A stretch of DNA of 22,918 nucleotides, taken from assembly GCA_023402505.1 (NCBI GenBank), contig JAEYGD010000405.1:1-22918 (forward strand), written 5' to 3'. The notes below the pieces were generated by a model. The model made no database searches. It was not told the DNA's origin and saw nothing but the letters and a program-made list of their open reading frames with translations. Each line of letters begins with the position of its first letter. The first letter of the stretch is position 1. The translations under genes and the position numbers were made by a program. Source of the stretch: Actinomycetes bacterium. GTDB lineage: Bacteria; Actinomycetota; Actinomycetes; Mycobacteriales; Micromonosporaceae. Of this stretch, positions 13,792-21,220 are shown piece after piece.

Positions 13792-15426
13792 GTGCGGGAT
13801 CGACGGGTGGCGGCGCTCTGGTCCGCGTTCGCGGTGCTCGCCGTCGTGTCGTCGGCTCTCGTGGCGCTCCGGCCGGACCGCCTCTCCGACCTGCACATCT
13901 ACCGGGGCGCGCTGCTGCACCTGCACGCCGGCCGGCCGCTCTACGACTTCGTCGCCGACAACGGCGGCCCGTTCACGTACCCGCCGTTCGCGGCGTTCGT
14001 GCTCTGGCCGGTCGCCACGGTCCCCGAAGGCGTCGCCCAGGCCGCCTGGCTGGTGATCACCTGCCTCGCGGTGGTCGCGATCGCCCGGCCCGTGGGCCGG
14101 ATGCTCACCGAGCCCGGGGCGCGGCGCCGGCTCGTCGTACCGGCGGTCGCCTGCGTGCTGATGCTCTCCGCCCCGGTGCAGAGCAACCTGCGGTTCGGCC
14201 AGGTCAGCATCCTGATCGTCCTGCTCGCGCTGCTCGACGGCGCGGGCGTCGTCCCGGCCCGGCTGCGCGGCGTCCTCGTCGGCGTGGCCGCCGCGGTGAA
14301 GCTGACGCCACTGCTGTTCGTCGTCCACTTCCTGGCCGCCCGGCGGTACGCGGACGCCGCCCGGGCGATCGCCGCGTTCCTCGCCTGCACGGCCCTGGGC
14401 GCCGCGGTCCTGCCCGCGGCGAGCTGGACCTACTGGACCGAGGCGGTGCACAACACCTCCCGGATCGGCAACCTCGCCTCCCTGGGCAACCAGTCCGTGC
14501 ACGGGATGCTGCTGCGCGTCGGAGTCGAGCCGGCGACGCTGCCGGCGGTGTGGCTGGCGCTGGTCGCGGCGATCTGCGCGGTGGCACTCTGGCGCGCCCG
14601 GCAACTGGTCGAGGCGACCCGTCCCGGCCACGCGGCGGTGCTGGTCGGCTGCGCCACGGTGGCGGCCTCGCCGGTCTCCTGGACCCACCACCAGATCTGG
14701 CCGGTGCTGGCCGCGATGCTGCTGATCGGCGGGCGGGGGCAGGCCCGCCGGGCCGGGGGCGCGGCGCTGCTGGTGACGACCGTCGTCTCGCTCGGGGTGG
14801 TCCTGGCTCCCGTCTCGACCCGGCCGGGAGTGCAGTTCCTGTTCGAGAACGCGCGGGCGATCGGCGTCGTCGTGCTCTGCCTCGCCGGCTTCGGGGGCGT
14901 GGCCGTCGTGGCGGCGCACTCGCGGCGACGGGTGGGCCGGGCGGGCGCCTGGGCCCGGGTGGGCGCCGTCGCCGCCGGAGCGCTCGCGGTCTTCGCCGTC
15001 CAGCCGCTACCGGCCGGCGCCGACCCCACCTTCAAGGCGTACGCCATCACCGACGTGGACAATCCGCGGTACTTCTTCGTCTGCCGTGGCCCGGCCCAGT
15101 GCGTCGCGTACGGCGGCGAGACGCCGGTGACCTTCGGCACGCGCGCGGAGAAGACCAAGGTCCGCGTCAACGGGGTCGTCTCACCGGCGGTGGCCCGGCT
15201 GGAGTACCACTCCGCCCCGGGCGGCGCGCCCCGCGTGATCCCGCTGCTGGAGGCCTGGCCGGGCTCGCGGGTCTTCTCGTTCCGGTCCGCCACCATGACC
15301 CACGGCCGGTTGGTCGCGTACGCCGCCGACGGACGGCCGCTCGCCGAATACGCCGACGAGTTGACCGCACCCCGCCACCGCGTCAGCGCCCCCGCAGTGA
15401 CCCCCCGGTCGCCTGCCGTGCCTTGA
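13792..15426 (+). CDS. GT87 (DUF2029) polyprenol-dependent membrane glycosyltransferase with C-terminal exported domain
   Basis: This 544-residue polytopic membrane protein resembles the GT87 family of polyprenyl-phosphate-mannose-dependent alpha-mannosyltransferases, which build cell-envelope glycolipids on the outer face of the membrane. The first helix (residues 8-27) is followed by the acidic loop SDLHIYRGA, where the family's catalytic aspartate sits. Later come GGPFTYPPFAAF and VKLTPLLFV. About ten hydrophobic helices run to residue 405. After PLPAGADP about 135 hydrophilic residues follow that should be extracytoplasmic, with a cysteine pair C431 and C437. Such a tail is not part of the GT87 core. 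GTG 13792 is supported by the TAGACT box. The 3' end overlaps the next gene tail-to-tail by 44 bases. Confidence 0.82.
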   Translation: MRDRRVAALWSAFAVLAVVSSALVALRPDRLSDLHIYRGALLHLHAGRPLYDFVADNGGPFTYPPFAAFVLWPVATVPEGVAQAAWLVITCLAVVAIARPVGRMLTEPGARRRLVVPAVACVLMLSAPVQSNLRFGQVSILIVLLALLDGAGVVPARLRGVLVGVAAAVKLTPLLFVVHFLAARRYADAARAIAAFLACTALGAAVLPAASWTYWTEAVHNTSRIGNLASLGNQSVHGMLLRVGVEPATLPAVWLALVAAICAVALWRARQLVEATRPGHAAVLVGCATVAASPVSWTHHQIWPVLAAMLLIGGRGQARRAGGAALLVTTVVSLGVVLAPVSTRPGVQFLFENARAIGVVVLCLAGFGGVAVVAAHSRRRVGRAGAWARVGAVAAGALAVFAVQPLPAGADPTFKAYAITDVDNPRYFFVCRGPAQCVAYGGETPVTFGTRAEKTKVRVNGVVSPAVARLEYHSAPGGAPRVIPLLEAWPGSRVFSFRSATMTHGRLVAYAADGRPLAEYADELTAPRHRVSAPAVTPRSPAVP

Positions 15427-15559
15427 CGAACGCGAAGACGACGACCGCCACCAACGCGATCGCGCCGATGATCACCAGCCAGCGGACCGCCTCCAGCAGC
15501 AGCCCGAGCAGCACGAGCGCGCCGGCGACGACGCCGACGACCCACAGCAGTGCCCGCAT
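15383..15559 (-). CDS. 58-residue two-helix membrane protein, unknown function
   Basis: This small open frame encodes two hydrophobic helices (about residues 4-21 and 27-45) separated by a short charged turn (LLEAVRW), with a basic tail ending VKARQATGGSLRGR. ATG 15559 is preceded by GGAGGT at ideal spacing, and the hydrophobic pattern is too regular for a shadow frame. The frame extends upstream without a stop, but those residues are arginine-rich and meaningless. It overlaps the GT87 gene end by 44 bases on the opposite strand. I do not recognise the family; similar small membrane proteins are common beside envelope genes. Confidence 0.72.
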   Translation of the reverse strand: MRALLWVVGVVAGALVLLGLLLEAVRWLVIIGAIALVAVVVFAFVKARQATGGSLRGR

Positions 15560-15654
15560 GTCGACCTCCGTCCCCGCCACCCCGCGATCCGCGGAGGGCA
15601 CCGCCACCTTCCCGAAATCGCCGACAACATGCCGGTGAGCTGCGGAGACGACGG

Positions 15655-16374
15655 TCAGGCCGGGCCGTGCGCGACGTAGACCGTGTTGGCTGACTCGCCG
15701 CCGGTCAGCGGGTTGGGAAACCGGACGACGTGGGACTCGGCGGCCGTGAACACCCCGGCGAGCACGTCCTCGAACGCCGCGTCCGGCGGGTCGTCGGACC
15801 ACAGCGCGAACACGCCCTGCGGGCGCAGCGACGCCGCGAGCCGGCGCAGGCCGGCCGTCGTGTAGAAGGCGGCGTGACCCGGGTGCAGCAGGTTGCGCGG
15901 CGAGTGGTCGACGTCGAGCAGCACCGCGTCGAACCGCCGTCCCGGCCGGTCCGGGTCCAGGCCGGCGTCGCCGGCCACCGCCGCGAAGAAGTCCGCCCGG
16001 ACGAAGCGGGTCCGCGGGTCGGCGGCGAGCCCGGCGGCGAACGGCAGCAGGCCCCGCCGGTGCCAGTCGATCACGTCCTCGACCGCCTCCACGACCAGCA
16101 TCGAGGCGACCCGGTCGTCCTCCAGCACCGTCCGGGCGGTGAAACCAAGACCGAGACCGCCGACGGCCACGTCGAGGTCGCGGCCGGCCAGCGGAGCGAG
16201 CCCCAGCCGGGCCAGCTCGATCTCCGCGACCGGGAAGAGGCTGGACATGAGGAACTCGTCGTCGAGCTTGACCTCGTACACCTCGACGCCGAGCGCCGGG
16301 TCGCGGCGCCGGCGCAGGCTGATCGCACCGATCGGCGTCTCCCGCCAGGCCAACTCCTCGAACCGTACGCCCAC
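15655..16374 (-). CDS. Spermidine-synthase-like (aminopropyltransferase/methyltransferase fold) protein
   Basis: This 239-residue Rossmann-type protein is related to spermidine synthase. The nucleotide-binding strand and loop DVAVGGLGLGFTARTVLED is followed by the acidic strand end VVEAVEDVIDWHR, and then RFDAVLLDVDHSPRNLLHP, which holds the usual DxDxSP-like motif. The sequence retains the fold, but the substrate pocket cannot be judged, and stand-alone homologues in actinobacteria are often not polyamine enzymes. No other polyamine gene is nearby. GTG 16374 is chosen because TAGCAT ends seven bases upstream, a leaderless arrangement. The gap to the small membrane protein gene downstream is 95 bases. 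Confidence 0.8.
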   Translation of the reverse strand: MGVRFEELAWRETPIGAISLRRRRDPALGVEVYEVKLDDEFLMSSLFPVAEIELARLGLAPLAGRDLDVAVGGLGLGFTARTVLEDDRVASMLVVEAVEDVIDWHRRGLLPFAAGLAADPRTRFVRADFFAAVAGDAGLDPDRPGRRFDAVLLDVDHSPRNLLHPGHAAFYTTAGLRRLAASLRPQGVFALWSDDPPDAAFEDVLAGVFTAAESHVVRFPNPLTGGESANTVYVAHGPA

Positions 16375-16381
16375 CGACCGG

Positions 16382-16387
16382 ATGCTA
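16382..16387 (-). promoter_or_regulatory. -10 box (TAGCAT) for a likely leaderless spermidine-synthase-like transcript
   Basis: On the minus strand TAGCAT fits TANNNT and ends seven bases before GTG 16374. No ribosome binding site is seen between it and the start codon. Confidence 0.5.
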
Positions 16388-16500
16388 CCGGCGGCGCCGG
16401 CCCGGCCCGTCGGCGGCACGCGGCAGGCATCCCTGCCGCGGCGGCGGGTATGAGCGGTGGTCCGGCCGTCGCCGGGACGGCGGGCAGAGGGGAGTACGCG

Positions 16501-17520
16501 GTGGCGGACATGCTGGCGGGCCGGCTGCACCTGACGGACCGCGCGTTGCGGATGGAGACGGTGCCGGTGCCCGAGCCCGGCCCCGGCCAGGTACGGATCC
16601 GGGTGGCCGCGGCCGGGGTGTGCCTGTCCGACGTGCACCTGATCGACGGGACGCTCACCCCGCTCTACCTGCCCGAGGACGTGGTGACGCTCGGGCACGA
16701 GGTGGCCGGCGTCGTCGACGCGCTCGGTGCCGGTGTCGCCGGTTGGGAACCGGGCCGGCGGGTGCTGCTCCAGGCGGGCGAGAAGGACCGGCGGGGAACC
16801 GTGTTCACCCGGGGCGTCGACTACGACGGCGGCTGGGCCGAGTACGCGCTCGCCAGCCAGGAGACCGTCGTGCCCATCCCGGACGACCTGCCGTTCGAGC
16901 AGGCATGCATCATCCCGGACGCGGTCTCCACGCCCTGGGCGGCGGTGACCGACACCGGGCGTACCCGGCCCGGCGAGGCGGTCGGCGTGTGGGGCGTCGG
17001 CGGCCTCGGCGCGCACGCCGTGCAGCTGGTCCGGCTGGTCGGCGCGGCCCCGGTGATCGCCGTCGACCCGCTCCCCGCGGCCCGCGACCGTGCGCTCGCC
17101 CTCGGCGCCGACGCCGCCCTGGACCCGGCCGACACCGCCTTCGCCGACGCGGTACGGCAGCTCACCGGCGGGCGCGGCCTCGACGTCGCCTTCGACTTCG
17201 CCGGCGTCACCCCGGTACGCGAGCAGGCCCTGGCCGTCCTCGGCCGGCGCGGGCGGCTGGTCCTCGCCGGGATCGCGAACAAACCGGTGACGATCCCGTC
17301 GGACAGCCCGTTCAACTACCTCCAGCAGGCGGTGCTCGGCCACTACGGCTCCGAGGCCGAGCACGTCGAGCAGCTGGTGTCGCTCGCCGCCCAGGGGCGG
17401 CTGGACCTGTCCGCGTCGGTCAGTGGTGTGCTCCCGCTGGCCGAGGCCGCGCAGGCGGTCGAACGGGTGCAGTCCAAGCAGGGCGACCCGATCCGGCTCA
17501 TCCTGCGGCCGCAGAGCTAG
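16501..17520 (+). CDS. Zinc-type medium-chain alcohol dehydrogenase
   Basis: This 339-residue medium-chain dehydrogenase oxidises an alcohol or reduces an aldehyde with NAD(P). Catalytic zinc ligands C41 (GVCLSDVHL) and H66-E67 (LGHEVAG) are present. The nucleotide loop is G165-VGGLG-G170. The four-cysteine structural zinc loop is absent: the region after the GHE motif reads LLQAGEKDRRGTVFTRG with no cysteine. GTG 16501 is preceded by AGAGGGGAG; an in-frame ATG at 16510 and another at 16450 are alternatives. It diverges from the spermidine-synthase-like gene, and its stop shares the CTAG at 17517-17520 with the stop of the convergent methyltransferase. The physiological substrate is unknown. 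Confidence 0.88.
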   Translation: MADMLAGRLHLTDRALRMETVPVPEPGPGQVRIRVAAAGVCLSDVHLIDGTLTPLYLPEDVVTLGHEVAGVVDALGAGVAGWEPGRRVLLQAGEKDRRGTVFTRGVDYDGGWAEYALASQETVVPIPDDLPFEQACIIPDAVSTPWAAVTDTGRTRPGEAVGVWGVGGLGAHAVQLVRLVGAAPVIAVDPLPAARDRALALGADAALDPADTAFADAVRQLTGGRGLDVAFDFAGVTPVREQALAVLGRRGRLVLAGIANKPVTIPSDSPFNYLQQAVLGHYGSEAEHVEQLVSLAAQGRLDLSASVSGVLPLAEAAQAVERVQSKQGDPIRLILRPQS

Positions 17521-18119
17521 GCCCGGGTCGTGACGACCACCGTGTCGAGGGCGTCCACGGTGCTGCCGTCCGGCTGGGCGACCGGCCGGCGCGCCGTCTC
17601 CGCCCGCCGCACCCGCAGCCCGTCGAGGGCGGCGGTGACCGACTCCGGGGTGAGCAGGATCGCCGGATCCTGCGGGCCGCCGGTGCCGCCGGTCAGGTTG
17701 GCGCGGTCGTGGCCCACCACCACGACCCGGCCGCCGGGCCGCAGCGCCGCCGCCGCGCCGGCCAGCACCCCGGCCTGGTCGGCCGGAGGCAGGTGCAGGT
17801 AGGCGACCAGGACCACGTCGTACGCCCCGGGCTCGGGCCGCCACGTCGTGACGTCGGCGACCTGCCAGTCCACGGTGACCCCCCGGCTCGCCGCCAGGTC
17901 CCGCCCCCGGGCGATCGCCACCGCCGAGAAGTCGACGGCGGTCACCCGCCAGCCGCGCCCGGCGAGCCAGACCGCGTTGCGGCCCTCACCGGCCGCGAGG
18001 TCCAGCGCCCGGCCCGGTGGCAGGCCGGCCAGTTCCTCGACCACGAACCGGTTCGGCTCGCCGGTCCACACCAGATCGGGCGCACTCGCGTACCGCGCGT
18101 CCCAGACGTCGCTGTCCAT
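17517..18119 (-). CDS. Class I SAM-dependent methyltransferase (TehB/thiol methyltransferase-like)
   Basis: This 200-residue protein has SAM motif I ALDLAAGEGRNAVWLAGRGW at about residues 38-57, the acidic strand end VTAVDFSAVAIARG, motif II YDVVLVAYLHLP and motif III LRPGGRVVVVGHD. The N-terminal signature WDARYASAPDLVWTGEPNRFV is common to small methyltransferases annotated as TehB-like or thiopurine-type, which act on thiols, selenium or tellurium compounds. It starts only 19 bases after the TauE/SafE stop on the same strand, so it is probably the last gene of the sulfur operon; AGGAGAGGGGC precedes ATG 18119. A role in methylating sulfide or a thiol is attractive but inferred. The substrate might instead be unrelated. 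Confidence 0.85.
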   Translation of the reverse strand: MDSDVWDARYASAPDLVWTGEPNRFVVEELAGLPPGRALDLAAGEGRNAVWLAGRGWRVTAVDFSAVAIARGRDLAASRGVTVDWQVADVTTWRPEPGAYDVVLVAYLHLPPADQAGVLAGAAAALRPGGRVVVVGHDRANLTGGTGGPQDPAILLTPESVTAALDGLRVRRAETARRPVAQPDGSTVDALDTVVVTTRA

Positions 18120-18138
18120 GCCCTGCCCCTCTCCTGGG

Positions 18139-19041
18139 TCAGCCTCTCACCCCGGCGACCGCCCGCAACGCCCGACAGACGGGCGGCGGTGTCCAGGGGT
18201 GTCCGCCACGGCAGCCGGCCGCGAGCACCGCCACCGCCGCGACCGTGCCGGCGAGGCCGGCCGCCGCCAGGCCGGCGACCCGGTCGCCGGGCAGCTGCTG
18301 GACCAGCACGAACGCGCCCATGACCACGACGAACCAGCCGAACGCCCGGCGCAGCACCGGCTCCGGGACACGCCCGGCGAGCTGACCGCCGGCGAGACTG
18401 CCGACGACCGCCGCGGCGGTCACCGCGGCCGCGAGACCCCAGTCGATGCCGACGCTGGACAGGTAGCCGGCCAGGCCCGCGAAGGACTTCATCGCGATGA
18501 CCACCAGCGAGGTGCCCACCGCCACCGGCATCGGCAGGCCGCCGAGCAGGGCGAGCGCAGGCACCACCAGGAAGCCGCCGCCCGCGCCGACCAGGCCGGT
18601 GACCAGGCCGACGACGGCGCCGTCGAGCACGACGCGCAGCACGGGAAGCTCGTGCCGCGCCGGTGCGCCGCCGCTGTCCCGGCGGCCCCGGATCATCGCG
18701 GCCGCCGTGGCGAGCATCATCAGCGCGAAGCCGGTGAGCAGGACCGCCGCCGGGACGAACGCGGCGAGCCGGCCACCGGCGTACGCGCCGGCCATGCCGG
18801 CGACGCCGAAGACCAGGCCGGTGCGCCAGCGGATCCGGCCGGCCCGGGCGTGCGGCAGCACGCCCACCGCGCTGGTCACCCCGACGACCAGCAGCGAGGT
18901 GGCGATGGCCTCCTTCGCCGGCAGGTCGGCGACGTAGACCAGCAGCGGTACGGCGAGGATCGAGCCGCCGCCACCGAGCAGGCCGAGACTGATCCCGATG
19001 ACGACGGCCAGCCCGACGGTCAACGCCAGGCCGCAGGTCAC
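18139..19041 (-). CDS. TauE/SafE-family sulfite/organosulfonate exporter
   Basis: This 300-residue integral-membrane protein of the TauE/SafE (DUF81) family probably exports sulfite, thiosulfate or a related anion. Two homologous halves show the family motif: GISLGLLGGGGSILAVPLLVYV near the N-terminus and GLVTGLVGAGGGFLVVPALALLGG in the middle, each followed by a T-S-L helix (AIATSLLVVG; VAVGTSLVVIA). About eight membrane helices are visible. GTG 19041 overlaps the rhodanese stop (GTGA), so translation is coupled. It has a longer hydrophobic C-terminus than the core (VAGLAAAGLAGTVAAVAVLAAG). Position between a sulfurtransferase and a methyltransferase fits a sulfur-detoxification role. Confidence 0.92.
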   Translation of the reverse strand: MTCGLALTVGLAVVIGISLGLLGGGGSILAVPLLVYVADLPAKEAIATSLLVVGVTSAVGVLPHARAGRIRWRTGLVFGVAGMAGAYAGGRLAAFVPAAVLLTGFALMMLATAAAMIRGRRDSGGAPARHELPVLRVVLDGAVVGLVTGLVGAGGGFLVVPALALLGGLPMPVAVGTSLVVIAMKSFAGLAGYLSSVGIDWGLAAAVTAAAVVGSLAGGQLAGRVPEPVLRRAFGWFVVVMGAFVLVQQLPGDRVAGLAAAGLAGTVAAVAVLAAGCRGGHPWTPPPVCRALRAVAGVRG

Positions 19042-19643
19042 GACGGGCGGCCGGCGGTCGAGCCGTCGCGCAGCTGACCGACGACGCTGTCCAGGTCGCA
19101 GCTGGCACCCCGGTTGTACGGCAGCCTGCCGAGCAGGATGCCCATCGCGCAGGTGTTGGTGAGCGCGGCGAAGGTGAGGCCGGCGCCGACGAAGCCGGCG
19201 ACCCACTTCAGGCCGGGTACGAACACCGAGGCCAGGATGCTGACCAGCACGATCGAGCCGGCGACCAGGCGGACCTGCCGCTCCAGGTCCCAGCGCGGGG
19301 CGCCCCGCGTGACCGGGGCGTCGGCGGCCTGCCAGGCCGTCATCCCGCCGTCGAGGATCTTGAGGTTGGGCAGCCCGGCCCCGGCGAGCGTCCGCTCGGC
19401 CTGGGCGGCGCGGGCGCCCGAGCGACAGATCAGCACCACGTCCTCGTCGAGGTGGTTACGCAGTTCGTCGCGGTGTTCCTTCAGCAGGTCGAGCGGCACG
19501 TTGTAGGCGCCGGGCACGTGCGCGGTCTCGAACTCGGCCGGCGTGCGTACGTCCAGCAGGCGGGGCGCGCGGCCGGAGTCGATCAGCTCGCGCAGGGTGG
19601 CCGCGTCGAGCGTGGTGGGGCGGGCGGTCTCGGAGGTGCTCAT
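19038..19643 (-). CDS. Membrane-anchored rhodanese (rhodanese plus DUF2892, YgaP-like)
   Basis: This 201-residue protein transfers sulfane sulfur at the membrane. The rhodanese domain spans about residues 10-115, with active-site C73 in CRSGARAA and the flanking LLDVRTPAEF and LKILDGGMTAW motifs. A DUF2892 hairpin follows (residues 122-175), with two hydrophobic helices and cysteine C165 in NTCAMG, then C182 near the tail. This is the layout of E. coli YgaP. GAGGAGAG precedes ATG 19643. The end overlaps the TauE/SafE start by four bases. It is separated by 111 bases and a hairpin from the upstream persulfide dioxygenase gene. Confidence 0.92.
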   Translation of the reverse strand: MSTSETARPTTLDAATLRELIDSGRAPRLLDVRTPAEFETAHVPGAYNVPLDLLKEHRDELRNHLDEDVVLICRSGARAAQAERTLAGAGLPNLKILDGGMTAWQAADAPVTRGAPRWDLERQVRLVAGSIVLVSILASVFVPGLKWVAGFVGAGLTFAALTNTCAMGILLGRLPYNRGASCDLDSVVGQLRDGSTAGRPS

Positions 19644-19680
19644 GTCTCTCCTCGGTGCGGGGTTTCCAGGACGTGGCCGG

Positions 19681-19716
19681 CGACCGGCCGCCGCCGGAAC
19701 GGGCGACGGCCGGTCG
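19681..19716 (-). terminator. Intercistronic hairpin after the persulfide dioxygenase gene
   Basis: CGACCGGCCG (19681-19690) pairs perfectly with CGGCCGGTCG (19707-19716), a 10-bp stem with a 16-base loop, in the 111-bp gap between two same-strand operon genes. It may be a partial terminator or an RNA-processing or stability element that sets the ratio of the upstream to downstream products. Confidence 0.5.
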
Positions 19717-19754
19717 TTCGCGGCCGGCTGGGCGGGCGGCCCGGCCGGTGGTGC

Positions 19755-21167
19755 TCAGGAGCGGGGGAGGCCCGGCTCGGCCACGGCGACGCCGGCGGCC
19801 TCGGCAGCGCCGAACCTGTCGTCGATGACGACGACGTCGCGGCCCGCGTTCGCCAGCAGGGAGGCGGCGGCGGTGGCCCGGTAGCCGGAGCCGCAGTGCA
19901 CCCACACGACCCCGGCGGGCACGTCGGCGAGCCGATCCGGCAGGTCGGGCAGCGGGATGTGCACGGCGCCGTCGACGTGGCCGGCGGTCCACTCGTTGGT
20001 CATCCGCACGTCGAGCACGACGTCCGGGGCGGGCAGCCCGGCCGGGGTCCGCCCGGCCCGGGCGGCGGCCAGCGCCGGGAAGTCGGCCATCCGCAGCTCG
20101 CGCAGCTGCTCGCGGTCGGCCGCCCACCGCTCGACCTCGCCGGTGGCCTGGGCGGCCGGCCGGTCGATGCCGATGCGTACCAGCTCGCGCTGCGCGTCGG
20201 CGACCTGCTCCGGTGTCCCGGCCAGCAGAGTGATCGGCACGCCCCGGTCGACGAGCCAGCCGAGCCAGGTGGACATCGGGCCGTCGAGGCCGAGGCTGAC
20301 GGTGCCGGCCAGGTGCGAGGCCGCGTACGCCTTGCGGTGCCGCAGGTCGACGACCCACTGCCCGTCGGCGATGCGCTGCCGCAGCTCGGCGGCGTCGGCG
20401 CGACCGACCGGGGTGAGGTCGACCGGCGCCGGTCCGGCGGTGTTGGTCACGCCCATGTGGGCGTAGTACGCGGGATAGGCGTCGAGCCCGGTCAGCGTCT
20501 CGGTGACGAAGTCGTCGGCGGCCAGCCGCAGCACCGGGTTGACCTGCTTCTCCCGGCCGATGGTCGACTCGGGCGCGTCGGCCTGGCTGGCCGAGCAGAA
20601 GCTGCCGAAGCCGTGGGTGGGCCACACCTCGGCCCCGTCGGGCAGCAGGTCGGCCAGCCGCTTGGCCGAGGCGTGCTGGTGCTCGGCGAGATCGTGGGCG
20701 TGCTGTTCGCCCAGCAGGTCGGTGCGGCCGGTGGTGCCGAACAGCAGCGAGCCGCCGGTGAACACGCCGGCCGGCCGCCAACCGCCGTCGCTCGCCTCGT
20801 CCAGGACGTACGACAGGTGGTGGAAGGTGTGGCCCGGCGTCGCGATCACGCGCAGGCGCAGCGAGCCGGAGACGGCGACGGTGTCGCCGTCGGTGACCGG
20901 CACCCGGTCGAAGCCGACCTCGTCGGCTCCCGCGACCAGGTAGTGGGCGCCGGTGGTCCGGGCCAGTTCCAGCCCGCCGGAGACGTAGTCGTTGTGGATG
21001 TGCGTCTCGACCACGTGGGTGATCCGGACGCCCTTCTCGCCGGCGAGGTACAGGACGCGGTCGATGTCGCGTTGCGGGTCGACGACGACGGCCACCTCGC
21101 CGTCGTCGGCGAGGTAGCTGCGGTCGCCGAGCGAGGACGTCGCGATGACGGACACCTGGACGGTCAT
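19755..21167 (-). CDS. Persulfide dioxygenase-rhodanese fusion (CstB/ETHE1-like)
   Basis: This 470-residue enzyme combines a metallo-beta-lactamase-fold persulfide dioxygenase with two rhodanese domains, the architecture of CstB. Persulfides are oxidised by a non-haem iron and sulfane sulfur is passed on, giving sulfite or thiosulfate. Metal-site candidates are H56-x-H58-x-D60 (THIHNDYVSG), H113 (TPGHTFHHL) and D150 (TGRTDL). The first rhodanese domain (VVDLRHRKAYAASHL) has no cysteine in its loop and looks inactive; the second has C425 in VHCGSGYRA. GGAG precedes ATG 21167, with a CstR-type operator 22 bases upstream. It heads the operon that includes the membrane rhodanese and TauE/SafE. 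Confidence 0.93.
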   Translation of the reverse strand: MTVQVSVIATSSLGDRSYLADDGEVAVVVDPQRDIDRVLYLAGEKGVRITHVVETHIHNDYVSGGLELARTTGAHYLVAGADEVGFDRVPVTDGDTVAVSGSLRLRVIATPGHTFHHLSYVLDEASDGGWRPAGVFTGGSLLFGTTGRTDLLGEQHAHDLAEHQHASAKRLADLLPDGAEVWPTHGFGSFCSASQADAPESTIGREKQVNPVLRLAADDFVTETLTGLDAYPAYYAHMGVTNTAGPAPVDLTPVGRADAAELRQRIADGQWVVDLRHRKAYAASHLAGTVSLGLDGPMSTWLGWLVDRGVPITLLAGTPEQVADAQRELVRIGIDRPAAQATGEVERWAADREQLRELRMADFPALAAARAGRTPAGLPAPDVVLDVRMTNEWTAGHVDGAVHIPLPDLPDRLADVPAGVVWVHCGSGYRATAAASLLANAGRDVVVIDDRFGAAEAAGVAVAEPGLPRS

Positions 21168-21189
21168 GGGTCGCTTCTCCTTTCGTGCT

Positions 21190-21205
21190 ATACCCCCGGG
21201 GGTAT
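21190..21205. promoter_or_regulatory. CsoR/CstR-type operator 1
   Basis: ATACCCCCGGGGGTAT is a perfect 16-bp palindrome, 22 bases before the persulfide dioxygenase start. Its G-tract centre flanked by ATA and TAT is the form known for CsoR/CstR operators. On the minus strand a -10-like TATAGC overlaps its edge, so bound regulator would block the operon promoter. A second near-identical site lies at 21588. Confidence 0.85.
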
Positions 21206-21220
21206 GCGATGAGCAGACGT

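Noticed and set aside
11850..13898. Very long open frame on the minus strand covering the acyl-CoA ligase
   Set aside because: It is a shifted frame of the ligase: arginine- and glycine-rich, without domains, and kept open only by high GC. The 562-residue frame with complete ANL motifs is the real gene.
16450..16500. Earlier ATG (16450) for the zinc-type dehydrogenase
   Set aside because: The extra 17 residues are not part of the fold and no ribosome binding site precedes them; GTG 16501 has AGAGGGGAG.
19452..21212. Plus-strand 586-codon open frame opposite the sulfur operon
   Set aside because: Composition is glycine-, valine- and arginine-rich with no motifs, and the minus strand has two fully conserved enzymes there.
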